From: Nonlabens sp. YIK11
Lineage (GTDB): Bacteria > Bacteroidota > Bacteroidia > Flavobacteriales > Flavobacteriaceae
Length of the DNA stretch: 64,000 nt
NCBI RefSeq assembly: GCF_001413925.1
Contig: NZ_LBMJ01000001.1
Location: forward strand, 620,001-684,000
Reading direction: 5' to 3'
Shown in pieces: positions 9,594-18,176 of this stretch. The position numbers were made by a program, and so were the translations under genes. Each line of letters begins with the position of its first letter. The stretch's first letter is position 1. The notes under the pieces are model-generated. The model searched no databases. It worked only from the letters and a program-made list of their open reading frames with translations, and was not told the DNA's origin.

Positions 9594-10947
9594 CCTTAGT
9601 TATCGTGATGGCCGGTACTCCAGTCTTATCAGGCCCATTTCATATATGATTGATCTGGCGATCATCATCTATGGATCTGCCTTCTTTTTTGAGTCCAATT
9701 TTGACACCTTATCCTTTTCAATATTTATCGGAATTTGCTGGATCGTGGTGTCCATGCAATTAGGATTCTACCAAATACATAGAAATACAAAGGTTGCAAC
9801 TCTCATCAGTAAGCTATTTAAGCAATTGGTGTTTTTTATCTTGGTGGTGTTCGCCTTTTTTGGATACTATTACCAGATCGATAGTACCAGCGGTTATGTC
9901 TTCAAATACATAGGTGCTGTTTTTACTACCATCGCTATTTTAAAAATAGTGCTCTATTTTGTTTTCAAAAATTACCGCAGCTATTTCGGTGGTAACCTAC
10001 GCAACATAATTCTCATTGGGGACAACAAAGAGACTCAGGAATTGCGAAGGTTTTTTGAGAAGCATCCTGACTTTGGCTATATACTCCAAAACATGTTTGA
10101 CGTCAAATCTGCTGGATTTGATCTAGACCAAATCAAAGAATTTATTTCAGAAAACAAGACGGACGAGATTTTCTGTTCCGTTAAGGAGCTCAATAATGAT
10201 GAACTATTGGAACTAACAGATTACGCCGATAACAATCTGCGAACCCTCAAATTCCTACCTAACCCAGAAACCATTATTGCCAAACACCTCAAGTACGATT
10301 ACTACGGCAAGACACCTATACTTTCTTTACGCAAGATCCCTTTTGACGATCCAGTTAACCAGCTGGCAAAACGCGTCTTTGACATCGTTTTCTCACTCGT
10401 AGTTATTATTGGGATTTTGTCGTGGCTCACGCCTATACTTGCCATTCTCATACGACTAGAATCCAAAGGACCCGTTTTTTTCAAGCAAAAACGTAATGGT
10501 TTAGATTATAGAGAGTTCGAGTGCTATAAGTTTCGTTCCATGGTGCCTAACAAAACGGCACACCTGCATCAGGTGTCGCGCAATGATCATCGTATCACTA
10601 ACATGGGTAAGTTTTTGCGTAAGACCAGTATAGATGAGCTGCCGCAGTTTTTCAACGTTTTAAAAGGCGATATGAGTGTCGTGGGACCGCGACCGCATAT
10701 GGTGAGCCATACGCACATGTATGCAGAGCGTATCGATAAATTTATGGTGCGCCACTTTGTAAAACCTGGCATCACCGGCCTTGCACAGGTAAGCGGTTAC
10801 CGTGGCGAGGTCGAGAGCGATGAAGATATTGTAGGCCGTGTGCGCAATGACATTTATTACATTGAGAACTGGAGCACAATGATGGACCTGCGCATTATTT
10901 TCAGGACCGTACTCAACATCTTCAGCGGTGAGGAAAAGGCCTACTAG
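9556..10947 (+). CDS. wcaJ: Undecaprenyl-phosphate sugar phosphotransferase (WcaJ-like)
   Basis: A 463-residue polyisoprenyl-phosphate hexose-1-phosphate transferase that starts glycan synthesis by loading the first sugar phosphate onto undecaprenyl phosphate. Four N-terminal membrane segments (about residues 28-135) precede a CoA-binding-like cytosolic domain with [12 protein letters not shown], one more membrane helix near 275-295, and the catalytic domain with [29 protein letters not shown] and [16 protein letters not shown]. The start used is a GTG inside the upstream gene; it keeps the conserved [11 protein letters not shown]. The ATG at 9646 would cut into that segment. The sugar is probably glucose or galactose, by analogy only. 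Confidence 0.9.
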   Translation: MNTKTLESIADDNLSYRDGRYSSLIRPISYMIDLAIIIYGSAFFFESNFDTLSFSIFIGICWIVVSMQLGFYQIHRNTKVATLISKLFKQLVFFILVVFAFFGYYYQIDSTSGYVFKYIGAVFTTIAILKIVLYFVFKNYRSYFGGNLRNIILIGDNKETQELRRFFEKHPDFGYILQNMFDVKSAGFDLDQIKEFISENKTDEIFCSVKELNNDELLELTDYADNNLRTLKFLPNPETIIAKHLKYDYYGKTPILSLRKIPFDDPVNQLAKRVFDIVFSLVVIIGILSWLTPILAILIRLESKGPVFFKQKRNGLDYREFECYKFRSMVPNKTAHLHQVSRNDHRITNMGKFLRKTSIDELPQFFNVLKGDMSVVGPRPHMVSHTHMYAERIDKFMVRHFVKPGITGLAQVSGYRGEVESDEDIVGRVRNDIYYIENWSTMMDLRIIFRTVLNIFSGEEKAY

Positions 10948-11727
10948 ATGGATCTCGTCTCTGTCATCATTCCCGTTTACAACAACTCTAAAACTCTAGA
11001 CCAGACGCTGGATAGCATCCTGCAGCAGGACTATCGGCCTATTGAAATTATAATTGTAGACGATCAGAGTAGTGATGGTAGTTACGCTTTCGCGAAAGCG
11101 TATTCCCAACAAAACCAACAACAAGACATCAACTTTATCGTACAACAGAATCCTGTCAACATGGGCGCTGGTTTCACTCGCAACGAAGCTTTAAAGCATG
11201 CTACAGGCCGCTACATCGCTTTTCTAGACGCAGACGACCTATGGAAGCCCCATAAGCTAATGACGCAGTTAAAGGCGATGAAATCTAGCGACAGGTCTGT
11301 CTGTTATTCGGCTTATGAGATTTTTGATGAGCATTCTTCAAAACCTATCGCCGTCCAGCGTGTTTTTGAGAAATTGACTTTTGAAAAGCTTCATAAAACC
11401 AACTATCTAGGAAATCTCACGGGAATTTACGAGGCAAAAGTCATAGGTAAAATCCCTATTTCCAACATGCGAAAACGACAAGATTGGGCCATGTGGCTGG
11501 ATGTTCTCAAAAAGGGTGGTCCTGCCATAGGCATCCAGGAACCGCTCGCCAGTTACCGATTGGGAGATGGTTTGTCGTCTTCAAAATTTGATTTGATCAA
11601 ATACAACTTAGCCGTGTATCGAGATCACCTAGGCTACGGATTCCTGAAAAGCTGCTGGTGTATGCTAATGTTTTTCTTTGAGCAGTTTTTTGTAAAAAAC
11701 AGAATGAGGCACAAGATAAATGGTTAG
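10948..11727 (+). CDS. Glycosyltransferase family 2
   Basis: A 259-residue GT-A enzyme starting immediately after the upstream stop codon. It has the usual VSVIIPVYNNSKTLDQTLDS start, the nucleotide-binding VDDQSSDGS and the metal-binding FLDADDLW near residue 92. RKRQDWAMWLDVLKKG near residue 173 corresponds to the acceptor/catalytic-base region. It resembles short single-domain transferases that act in O-antigen or capsule assembly. The palindrome at 11085-11100 is translated as AFAKA right after the DDQSSDGS motif, a region that tolerates insertions. It converges on the next gene with a 4-bp overlap of the two stop regions. Confidence 0.88.
   Translation: MDLVSVIIPVYNNSKTLDQTLDSILQQDYRPIEIIIVDDQSSDGSYAFAKAYSQQNQQQDINFIVQQNPVNMGAGFTRNEALKHATGRYIAFLDADDLWKPHKLMTQLKAMKSSDRSVCYSAYEIFDEHSSKPIAVQRVFEKLTFEKLHKTNYLGNLTGIYEAKVIGKIPISNMRKRQDWAMWLDVLKKGGPAIGIQEPLASYRLGDGLSSSKFDLIKYNLAVYRDHLGYGFLKSCWCMLMFFFEQFFVKNRMRHKING
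11085..11100. repeat. Palindrome copy 4 (exact)
   Basis: Inside the GT2 gene, read as AFAKA. Confidence 0.95.
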
Positions 11728-13019
11728 GAAACCTCACTCATAAATTGCTTCAACTTACCACGTTTACTGCGGTCCAGGCGCTCCTTTCTAGTGAATACAA
11801 TTTCAATGGAAGCATCTGCATAAGTAGCCATGGCCTTTGCGATTTTTTCTTTTTCCAGCGCGGTGAGCTCTTTTTGCGCGACATATTGCACTTCAAAAAC
11901 CAAGGCTTCTTTCTGGATGATGATAAACTCCAGGACGTTGTTGGAGTCGCTCATCACACTTTTAGTGACGTAATAAAAGGTCAGTCCTGGGATGACTTTA
12001 CCATTGGGCAATCTCGCGATGTCACTGGTGCGACCTTGTAATTGCTCAAGAATTTGAATGCCATTATGAGTTGATATGCTGCCTAGATCGCCTATCTCAT
12101 AGCGTATAAATGGGTGTGCTTTATTGAACAAATCGGTAATTAAAATCTTGCCTACGGTTCCATCTGGAACAGGTTGGTTTTGATGGTCTACGACCTCAAT
12201 AAAAAGAGTTTTGTTGTTAAGCGCAAAATCACCATCTGCATTCTGGATGGCGATCAATCCGGTCTCGCTACTGCCGTACTCGTTGATCACTGGAATTCCC
12301 AGTACAGATTCTAGCAAGGTTCGGTCGTCTTCAAAGAGCATTTCGCTAGTGACGATGCACACTTTCAGCGATGGACAAATTTCTTTGAGAACCACATTTT
12401 GTGGCTGGCAATATTTTGCAAAAAGTACAATGCTGCTGGTATAGCCGTTGATGTAATGGTATTCGCTTTCGCGAAAGCGATCTAAATAACCCTTCAACAC
12501 ACTATCACTCATATCAAAAATGGAAAATCGGTGCCGGTTTCCCACAAAATCCTTCAATTGCTCCTTCAATCGAGGCAAACCGCTGGATGGAATGCCGTAA
12601 AACCGAGCTTCCAGTGAGCGGTCCAGGTCGATGCCGTGTTGCTGGTAGGCATGGTCAAAAGCCGCCCATGTCATGGCGTGGCAAAACTTGTCTTTGGCAA
12701 AAGAGAATGGATGACCGCTGGAACCGCTGGTCTTGCCTTTAAAAACGTTTTTGGTCGAGTAGCCTTTGCTAAGCCGTTGGTGTAGCGGTTGCTGTAAATC
12801 TGCTTTAGTGAGAATGGGCAGTGCTTCCCAAGGAACACTTTTGTTCTGGACATGTGTATTGTAAAAGGCGTTGGTTTTTAGGTGGTGCTTGAAAATAAGA
12901 TCCCTTTGCCCTAACCTATCCTCATGAGTCCACTTCAAAGAAGTCTCCAACACCTGATGCGCCTTTTTCAAATCATAGCCTTGCCATTGCAGGGATTTTC
13001 TAAACAGCGGTAATGGCAT
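11724..13019 (-). CDS. PaaK/CapK-like adenylate-forming enzyme
   Basis: A 431-residue protein of the phenylacetate-CoA ligase / CapK branch of adenylate-forming enzymes. The P-loop GKTSGSSGHPFSF is near residue 94, the NEYGSSETGLIAIQ motif follows mid-protein, and YEIGDLG and LQGRTSDI form the hinge region. These enzymes activate a carboxylate with ATP; polysaccharide-linked members are thought to help acylate or modify surface glycans, but their substrates are generally not known. It faces the glycan operon tail to tail. The palindrome copy at 12464-12479 is read here as RFRES. It is near the lower end of the family's usual length. Confidence 0.75.
   Translation of the reverse strand: MPLPLFRKSLQWQGYDLKKAHQVLETSLKWTHEDRLGQRDLIFKHHLKTNAFYNTHVQNKSVPWEALPILTKADLQQPLHQRLSKGYSTKNVFKGKTSGSSGHPFSFAKDKFCHAMTWAAFDHAYQQHGIDLDRSLEARFYGIPSSGLPRLKEQLKDFVGNRHRFSIFDMSDSVLKGYLDRFRESEYHYINGYTSSIVLFAKYCQPQNVVLKEICPSLKVCIVTSEMLFEDDRTLLESVLGIPVINEYGSSETGLIAIQNADGDFALNNKTLFIEVVDHQNQPVPDGTVGKILITDLFNKAHPFIRYEIGDLGSISTHNGIQILEQLQGRTSDIARLPNGKVIPGLTFYYVTKSVMSDSNNVLEFIIIQKEALVFEVQYVAQKELTALEKEKIAKAMATYADASIEIVFTRKERLDRSKRGKLKQFMSEVS
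12464..12479. repeat. Palindrome copy 5 (exact)
   Basis: Inside the minus-strand PaaK-like gene, read as RFRES. Confidence 0.95.
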
Positions 13020-13056
13020 TTGTGATCTGAATTTTTCTAAATCTAGGGAATCTGGT

Positions 13057-13347
13057 CTATGATCCAGCTATGGGCGATCCGAAAATCCCAACAGAAAGCT
13101 CCGCCCAAAGCAATAGAAAGGCCGCTAGAGCTAATATGATAAAAGGAATCAGTTGCTTTTTATTTCTCCATCGGGATCTTATAAATTCAAGGACGATGAC
13201 CAGGCAAAAAACCATCAATCCCATCACAACGAAATCAAATAGGGACCAATTAACCTCAGCAGTAAACTGCATCGCTATCAATGGTATGGAAAGCACTATG
13301 GTAACGGCAAGCAGTGCTCTCAACAGACTTTTTCTATACAAGATCAT
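13057..13347 (-). CDS. Small conserved membrane protein
   Basis: A 96-residue protein with three hydrophobic segments (about residues 10-28, 34-52 and 68-88) separated by a basic loop (RSRWRNKKQ). The end LLWAELSVGIFGSPIAGS looks like a conserved small protein of Flavobacteriaceae. No function is known to me. It lies upstream of, and in the same direction as, the PaaK-like gene but is probably independent. A 116-codon frame on the opposite strand (13070-13420) is judged a shadow because this strand encodes a well-formed membrane protein. Confidence 0.65.
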   Translation of the reverse strand: MILYRKSLLRALLAVTIVLSIPLIAMQFTAEVNWSLFDFVVMGLMVFCLVIVLEFIRSRWRNKKQLIPFIILALAAFLLLWAELSVGIFGSPIAGS

Positions 13348-13445
13348 AGTTGTTATTTTTAGTGGTTTAAAAATGACATGTAGTTTTTCTATACTGCCTG
13401 CGAATATATCACGGGCTTAGGTTCTAAGTTACGAACTGCTTTCTA

Positions 13446-13453
13446 TATTTTTG
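13446..13453 (+). promoter_or_regulatory. -7 box TATTTTTG upstream of purD
   Basis: The octamer fits the Bacteroidetes -7 consensus TAnnTTTG and lies 19 bp before the purD start codon. A clear -33 TTG at the right distance is not visible, so only the -7 element is called. Confidence 0.45.
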
Positions 13454-13472
13454 CGACCTTAACAACCTTCCT

Positions 13473-14744
13473 ATGAATGTTTTGATATTAGGCAGCGGTG
13501 GTCGCGAGCACGCTTTTGCAAGATCCATTGCCGCAAGTCCATTACTTACTAAACTTTACGTCGCGCCAGGTAACGCTGGTACATCGCAATTGGCAACCAA
13601 TCTAGATTTCTCAGTCACTGATTTTGCCACCATAAAGACCAAAGTGCTGGAACTCGATATTGAAATGGTAGTCGTTGGTCCTGAAGCTCCACTAGTAGAA
13701 GGTATCTATGACTTTTTCCAGCAGGATGAGCAGCTCAACCACGTCAACGTTATTGGGCCGTCTAAAAAAGGTGCGGTATTGGAAGGATCCAAGGAGTTTG
13801 CCAAGGAATTCATGATGCGCAACAAGGTGCCTACGGCGGCATATCAAAGCTTTACTGCAGACACACTAAAGGAAGGAATGCAATTTATCGACAGCCTCAA
13901 ACCACCATTTGTATTAAAAGCAGATGGTCTTGCTGGTGGTAAAGGCGTGCTGATCATCCCAGATGCAGATGAGGCTAAGGAATCCCTCGAGCAAATGCTT
14001 GTTGGTGGGAAATTTGGCGCGGCGTCCAACAAGGTCGTGATTGAAGAATTTCTAGATGGTATAGAGATGAGCGTCTTTGTGATGACAGATGGCAATAGTT
14101 ACAAGGTTTTGCCTACGGCCAAGGATTACAAAAGAATAGGTGAAGGCGATACAGGTCTCAATACTGGTGGCATGGGCGCCATTTCTCCAGTACCTTTTGC
14201 AGATGAGGTCTTGATGAAAAAGGTTGAGGATCGCATTATCAAACCTACCGTTGATGGCTTGAAAAAGGAAAAGATCACCTATAAAGGCTTCATTTTCATT
14301 GGTTTGATGATTGTAGATGGTGAGCCTCAAGTGATTGAATATAACGTGAGAATGGGCGATCCAGAGACTGAGGTAGTTCTACCGCTGGTGTCTAGTGACT
14401 TGCTTTCTCATTTGCAGGCTTTCGCGAAAGCGGAACTACACAAAGAAGAACTCTCCATCGATCAGCGTAGTGCTGCTACAATCATGCTCGTATCTGGAGG
14501 CTATCCGGAAGCCTATGAAAAAGGAAAGGAAATCACCGGACTTGAAAACGTAAAAGGTAGTATCGTTTTTCACGCCGGTACTACAGAAAAGGATGGCAAA
14601 ATCGTTACCGCTGGTGGTCGCGTGATCGCTGTGACCAGCTTTGGCAATGACTTCCACGAGGCCACAAAAAAATCCTATGAAAACATAGATGAACTAGGTT
14701 TTGATAGGATGTATTATAGAACCGATATAGGCTTTGACCTATAG
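13473..14744 (+). CDS. purD: Phosphoribosylamine-glycine ligase
   Basis: A 423-residue ATP-grasp enzyme of full length. It joins 5-phosphoribosylamine and glycine with ATP, step two of purine synthesis, in the cytoplasm. It shows the N-terminal GSGGREHA motif, FVLKADGLAGGKGVLI, the family signature GFIFIGLMIVDGEPQVIEYNVRMGDPE and LNTGGMGAISPVP. A copy of the palindrome with one mismatch (14417-14432) encodes LQAFAKAE in a helix of the C-terminal domain. It is followed 2 bp later by the convergent DUF6341-type gene, so no room is left for a terminator. Confidence 0.97.
   Translation: MNVLILGSGGREHAFARSIAASPLLTKLYVAPGNAGTSQLATNLDFSVTDFATIKTKVLELDIEMVVVGPEAPLVEGIYDFFQQDEQLNHVNVIGPSKKGAVLEGSKEFAKEFMMRNKVPTAAYQSFTADTLKEGMQFIDSLKPPFVLKADGLAGGKGVLIIPDADEAKESLEQMLVGGKFGAASNKVVIEEFLDGIEMSVFVMTDGNSYKVLPTAKDYKRIGEGDTGLNTGGMGAISPVPFADEVLMKKVEDRIIKPTVDGLKKEKITYKGFIFIGLMIVDGEPQVIEYNVRMGDPETEVVLPLVSSDLLSHLQAFAKAELHKEELSIDQRSAATIMLVSGGYPEAYEKGKEITGLENVKGSIVFHAGTTEKDGKIVTAGGRVIAVTSFGNDFHEATKKSYENIDELGFDRMYYRTDIGFDL
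14417..14432. repeat. Palindrome copy 6 (one mismatch)
   Basis: Inside purD; the first base is G instead of C. Read as AFAKA. Same variant as copy 20. Confidence 0.9.
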
Positions 14745-14746
14745 GC

Positions 14747-14977
14747 TTATTTTAAAAAGGAGTGTGCTGTTTGTGAACGATCTTCTTCATCATTCTGGTC
14801 AAAGATGCGCAATTGCTTAATCCAGTAACCCAATGCAAGGATCAATACAACAATGGCTACCCATGTAAGTGTATTTGCCAGCCACCAGTTCTCTAGTTCT
14901 AGCTCGCGCAATAGGTTAAATGGCACCATTAAAATGTTCTCGAATAAATAGGCGATGGCCTCAAATAAATCTTTCAT
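14747..14977 (-). CDS. DUF6341-type small membrane protein
   Basis: A 76-residue protein when started at the ATG at 14977 (MKDLFEAIAYLFENILMVPF); an upstream start at 15001 adds only eight residues and runs into the divergent gene's leader. It has an amphipathic N-terminus, one membrane helix (WVAIVVLILALGYWIKQL) and an acidic tail. It resembles a conserved Flavobacteriaceae family that sits beside a DUF6427 gene, as here. The function is not known to me. Confidence 0.7.
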   Translation of the reverse strand: MKDLFEAIAYLFENILMVPFNLLRELELENWWLANTLTWVAIVVLILALGYWIKQLRIFDQNDEEDRSQTAHSFLK

Positions 14978-15021
14978 TGCAGTAACTTGCTTTAAGGCCA
15001 CAAAAATAGTGAAAAAACAAT

Positions 15022-15924
15022 ATGCTTTCCAGATTTTTTAGCACATCACAGCCTTTTCATTACTTGATGGGAATGTTGCTGTTAAGTTTAGGCAGCTTGT
15101 TGTTGCTGGTCTTTATGGAATCACAGTGGAAATGGGAATTTCTGATCTATGCGGTTTTCCTACCGTCATCACTGCTGCTGGTACAATTCATCATTGTTAA
15201 AAACGAACTCACGGGACAAAATTCCTTTGGATTGTTTGCGACTACCATGCTACTGTTAACCATGGTCATTGCTGGTGTGTCGTGGCAAATGATTCTGTGC
15301 CTTTTTCTACTACTCTTGTCATTAAGGCGTCTTTTGAGTTTAAAAAAAGGAACTGAGAGCATTCGCAAGATATTTGATGGAAGTTTCTGGATCAGTATCG
15401 CCATTCTAGTCAACCCTTTGATGGTGGTTTTTATCATCGTGGTGTTCGTTGCCGTTTTTCTTTTTGCTAGGAACAAGTGGAACCATTGGGTCATACCATT
15501 TCTAGCCATGGCATGTGTAGGCTTGCTTACCTACACGGCAGAGGTTTATATGGATTACGAATTATTGTCATCCCTTTGGGATCCTACGCTTTACGACTTG
15601 TCATTCTTATGGAATGTCTGGGCACCTATAAAAACAGTGTATTGGCTACTAGCTCTTGCGGGCGTCATAGGTTTGTTGATCTATATCATCAAGCTGGTCG
15701 ATATTCAGCAACGGGTGCGGCCTAGGTTTTCAGTTTTGGTGTTTTCAGGGATCTGTGCGCTTGCCGTGACCGTTTTATTACAATCCTATTTTATTGTGCT
15801 CCTGGTACCAGCGCTTTCCATTTTTCTTGTGCGATCCATAGAGGTCATACGCCATAAAATAGGACGTGAATTACTGTTTATTTTACCAGTGTTGTTGATG
15901 GTTCTAGCGTTGCTGCTGCGATAG
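15022..15924 (+). CDS. DUF6427-type polytopic membrane protein
   Basis: A 300-residue protein with about nine hydrophobic segments and very few charged residues. The pattern, a short FFSTSQPFHYL start, a VKNELTGQNSFG loop and KKGTESIRKIFDGSFWISIA in the middle, is that of the DUF6427 family found in Flavobacteria near the DUF6341 gene. No catalytic motif is visible. It diverges from the DUF6341-type gene across a 44-bp gap, so both promoters must overlap there. Confidence 0.7.
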   Translation: MLSRFFSTSQPFHYLMGMLLLSLGSLLLLVFMESQWKWEFLIYAVFLPSSLLLVQFIIVKNELTGQNSFGLFATTMLLLTMVIAGVSWQMILCLFLLLLSLRRLLSLKKGTESIRKIFDGSFWISIAILVNPLMVVFIIVVFVAVFLFARNKWNHWVIPFLAMACVGLLTYTAEVYMDYELLSSLWDPTLYDLSFLWNVWAPIKTVYWLLALAGVIGLLIYIIKLVDIQQRVRPRFSVLVFSGICALAVTVLLQSYFIVLLVPALSIFLVRSIEVIRHKIGRELLFILPVLLMVLALLLR

Positions 15925-15943
15925 ACAGTAGGTAGAGAAATTC

Positions 15944-15951
15944 TATATTTG
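15944..15951 (+). promoter_or_regulatory. -7 box TATATTTG upstream of the DUF4254 gene
   Basis: TATATTTG matches TAnnTTTG and lies 17 bp before the ATG at 15969. This gives a short leader typical of the phylum. No convincing -33 TTG was found at the usual spacing. Confidence 0.45.
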
Positions 15952-15968
15952 CAATCTAAATTGTAAAC

Positions 15969-16577
15969 ATGTTCTCTAAAAAAGCCAATTCTATTTTCCA
16001 GGAAGCCATCGATACGTATCATGAGGTCAATACTGTTGATCAGCCTTTTGAGAATCCGTATGATCGTTCTTCCCAATTAATTGAACATTTGCTGTACCGC
16101 AAATGTTGGATCGATACGGTTCAATGGCATTATGAGGACATCATACGCGATCCTAATATTGATCCTGTGGCGGCACTTAGCCTAAAGCGTCAAATTGATG
16201 CCAGCAATCAAGACCGCACAGATATGGTAGAATATATCGACAGTTATTTTCTAGACAAATATGCTGATGTGAACCCTAAAAGCGACGCCACCATTAATAC
16301 TGAAAGTCCAGCATGGGCCGTAGATCGACTGTCTATTCTCGCACTCAAGATCTACCATATGGAAGAAGAAGCTAATAGAGTTGATGCCAGTGCCGCTCAC
16401 AAGGCTGCGTGCCAGGCAAAACTCGATATCCTACTGGAGCAACGAGTCGATTTGTCCACAGCTTTGGACCAATTGCTTAGTGACATTGAACACGGCAATA
16501 AGTACATGAAGGTCTACAAGCAGATGAAGATGTACAATGATGACGAGCTCAACCCAATATTGCGCTCCAGAAAATAA
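15969..16577 (+). CDS. DUF4254 family protein
   Basis: A 202-residue, mostly helical, soluble protein. The start (FSKKANSIFQEAIDTYHEV), the LIEHLLYRKCWIDTVQWHYED segment and DRTDMVEYIDSYFLDKY are typical of DUF4254, a family that in Bacteroidetes is usually coupled to a heptosyltransferase-like GT9 gene, as here. The stop overlaps the next ATG by one base, suggesting translational coupling. The biochemical role is not established; context suggests assistance to lipopolysaccharide core assembly. Confidence 0.8.
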   Translation: MFSKKANSIFQEAIDTYHEVNTVDQPFENPYDRSSQLIEHLLYRKCWIDTVQWHYEDIIRDPNIDPVAALSLKRQIDASNQDRTDMVEYIDSYFLDKYADVNPKSDATINTESPAWAVDRLSILALKIYHMEEEANRVDASAAHKAACQAKLDILLEQRVDLSTALDQLLSDIEHGNKYMKVYKQMKMYNDDELNPILRSRK

Positions 16578-17605
16578 TGAAACGGCCACAACGACTCTTG
16601 ACAATACGCCTTAGTGCGATGGGCGATGTGGCCATGACTGTTCCTGTCCTATTGGCGCTGCGTAGAACGTACCCAGAGGTCAAAGTTATTTCGCTTTCGC
16701 GAAAGCGATTCCATTCCTTCCTCAGTCAAATACCAGGCATCACGTTGATCGAGGCAGATGTGAAGGGTGATCACAAAGGAATTTTAGGATTGCGCCGACT
16801 TTCCAAGCAATTGAAGGAACAAGAGCCAGATGCGATAGCCGATTTTCACAATGTTCTACGCACCAAAATATTGCGCTCCTTCATGCGCAAACCCATCAAA
16901 TCAACCATCGATAAAGGCAGAGCTGAAAAGAAAAAGTTGGTCAACGACCCTCAATTTTTCCAACCGCTCAAATCAACCATCGAACGTTATCAAGACGTCC
17001 TGTCAAAACTTCAACTACCAGTTGAGCTTTTGGCGACTGATGTGCTGCCGCGGCAATCCATCCCGATGAAGGTGAACAGTCTGGTAGGCGACCACGACTA
17101 TCGATGGATAGGAATCGCTCCATTTGCGGCACATGCATCAAAGGCACTTTCACTCCATAAGGCTCAGGAACTTACTTCATCTTTATTGGCTTTGGGAAAT
17201 GTAAAATTGGTACTCTTCGGTGGTGGAACTACGGAATGCAAGCAGCTGGAAATCGTTGCTGGAACTCAGTCTAATGTGTTCAATCTGGCTGGTTTCATGA
17301 GTTTTGAAAAAGAACTTGCGATGATTTCCAACCTAGATGCTATGATTGCCGTAGATACGGGTAACGGCCATCTAGCAGCCATGTATGGTGTTCCAGTAAT
17401 CACATTATGGGGCAACACTCATCCCTATGCTGGATTTGTTCCCTTTGCACAACCTAATGAGAATCAAATCACGGTAGATAGAGAGCAATTTCCTTTAGTT
17501 CCCACTTCCATTTATGGAAACAAAGTGCCTAGTGGATACGAGAACGTGATGGAATCTATAGGTTGTACAGCGGTTGTAGAACGGTTGCGGGAAATATTAG
17601 GGTAA
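16577..17605 (+). CDS. Glycosyltransferase family 9 (heptosyltransferase-like)
   Basis: A 342-residue GT-B protein of the ADP-heptose:LPS heptosyltransferase family. The N-terminus LLTIRLSAMGDVAMTVPVLL, the mid IADFHNVLRTKILRSF, IGIAPFAAHASKALSLHKAQ and the C-terminal MIAVDTGNGHLAAMYGVPVI (nucleotide-sugar site) are all characteristic. It should add a sugar to the LPS inner core at the cytoplasmic membrane. It is coupled to the DUF4254 gene. The palindrome (16692-16707) is read here in its third frame as SLSRKR within the first Rossmann half. Confidence 0.88.
   Translation: MKRPQRLLTIRLSAMGDVAMTVPVLLALRRTYPEVKVISLSRKRFHSFLSQIPGITLIEADVKGDHKGILGLRRLSKQLKEQEPDAIADFHNVLRTKILRSFMRKPIKSTIDKGRAEKKKLVNDPQFFQPLKSTIERYQDVLSKLQLPVELLATDVLPRQSIPMKVNSLVGDHDYRWIGIAPFAAHASKALSLHKAQELTSSLLALGNVKLVLFGGGTTECKQLEIVAGTQSNVFNLAGFMSFEKELAMISNLDAMIAVDTGNGHLAAMYGVPVITLWGNTHPYAGFVPFAQPNENQITVDREQFPLVPTSIYGNKVPSGYENVMESIGCTAVVERLREILG
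16692..16707. repeat. Palindrome copy 7 (exact)
   Basis: Inside the GT9 gene, read as SLSRKR. Confidence 0.95.
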
Positions 17606-17606
17606 A

Positions 17607-18056
17607 TTACAAACATAGATCTGGAGACCATTCTTGCTGTCCTCGACCTTTAGAACACTTGAATGATTCTTTGAGCTGTATAATTTTTATTTTTCCAGTA
17701 AATGATTTGGAGTATTCCATAAAGAATGCAATAGCTTGTAGAGAATCATCATTTAAAACTTCTTGTTGGTAGTACAAATAGTTATTCCCGAAGCTGTTTT
17801 TGAAACTCTTCATCGTGAATGTATTCCCTGGATTGTTTTCTTGTTGATTTGAGTGGTGAACCCAAAGTGCATCAAGTCCGTTTTCAATATCGTCGCGACC
17901 ATTGACAGAGTGTTGGAATGCCGTGACGTCTAAATTTCTAAATTGATCTAAAGACATGCCATCGGGCAGCACCGTTTCCTCTGGTGTATTCTGCAAGCAG
18001 GAATAAGAAGAACAAATAAGAATGAGTGCTAGAAACCGGTAAATGATATTTTTCAT
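17607..18056 (-). CDS. Hypothetical lipoprotein
   Basis: A 149-residue protein from the ATG at 18056; it begins MKNIIYRFLALILICSSYSC with a lipobox-like SYSC, so it is probably lipid-modified at Cys20. The mature part is small and mixed (NSFGNNYLYYQQEV, FMEYSKSFTGKIKIIQL). I recognise no domain. It converges on the GT9 gene with one base between the stop codons. An in-frame start six codons upstream is less likely, because the signal peptide begins at this Met. Confidence 0.6.
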   Translation of the reverse strand: MKNIIYRFLALILICSSYSCLQNTPEETVLPDGMSLDQFRNLDVTAFQHSVNGRDDIENGLDALWVHHSNQQENNPGNTFTMKSFKNSFGNNYLYYQQEVLNDDSLQAIAFFMEYSKSFTGKIKIIQLKESFKCSKGRGQQEWSPDLCL

Positions 18057-18145
18057 GGGTAAAGGAGTTGGCATACCCTATCAAAAATAAATATTGATTT
18101 TTGTGTTCGGGTTAACTATGATAGGCTCAACTTACTATTTTAAAA

Positions 18146-18153
18146 TATTTTTG
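18146..18153 (+). promoter_or_regulatory. -7 box TATTTTTG upstream of the large outer-membrane protein
   Basis: This octamer fits TAnnTTTG and is 23 bp upstream of the ATG at 18177. No TTG is found at the expected -33 distance, so confidence is limited. Confidence 0.35.
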
Positions 18154-18176
18154 AGTATAAACTGTTCTATCAAAAC

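Noticed and set aside
13070..13420. 116-codon + strand frame opposite the small membrane protein
   Set aside because: The minus-strand product is a well-formed three-helix protein; the + strand translation is low-complexity Ser/Asn/Ile.
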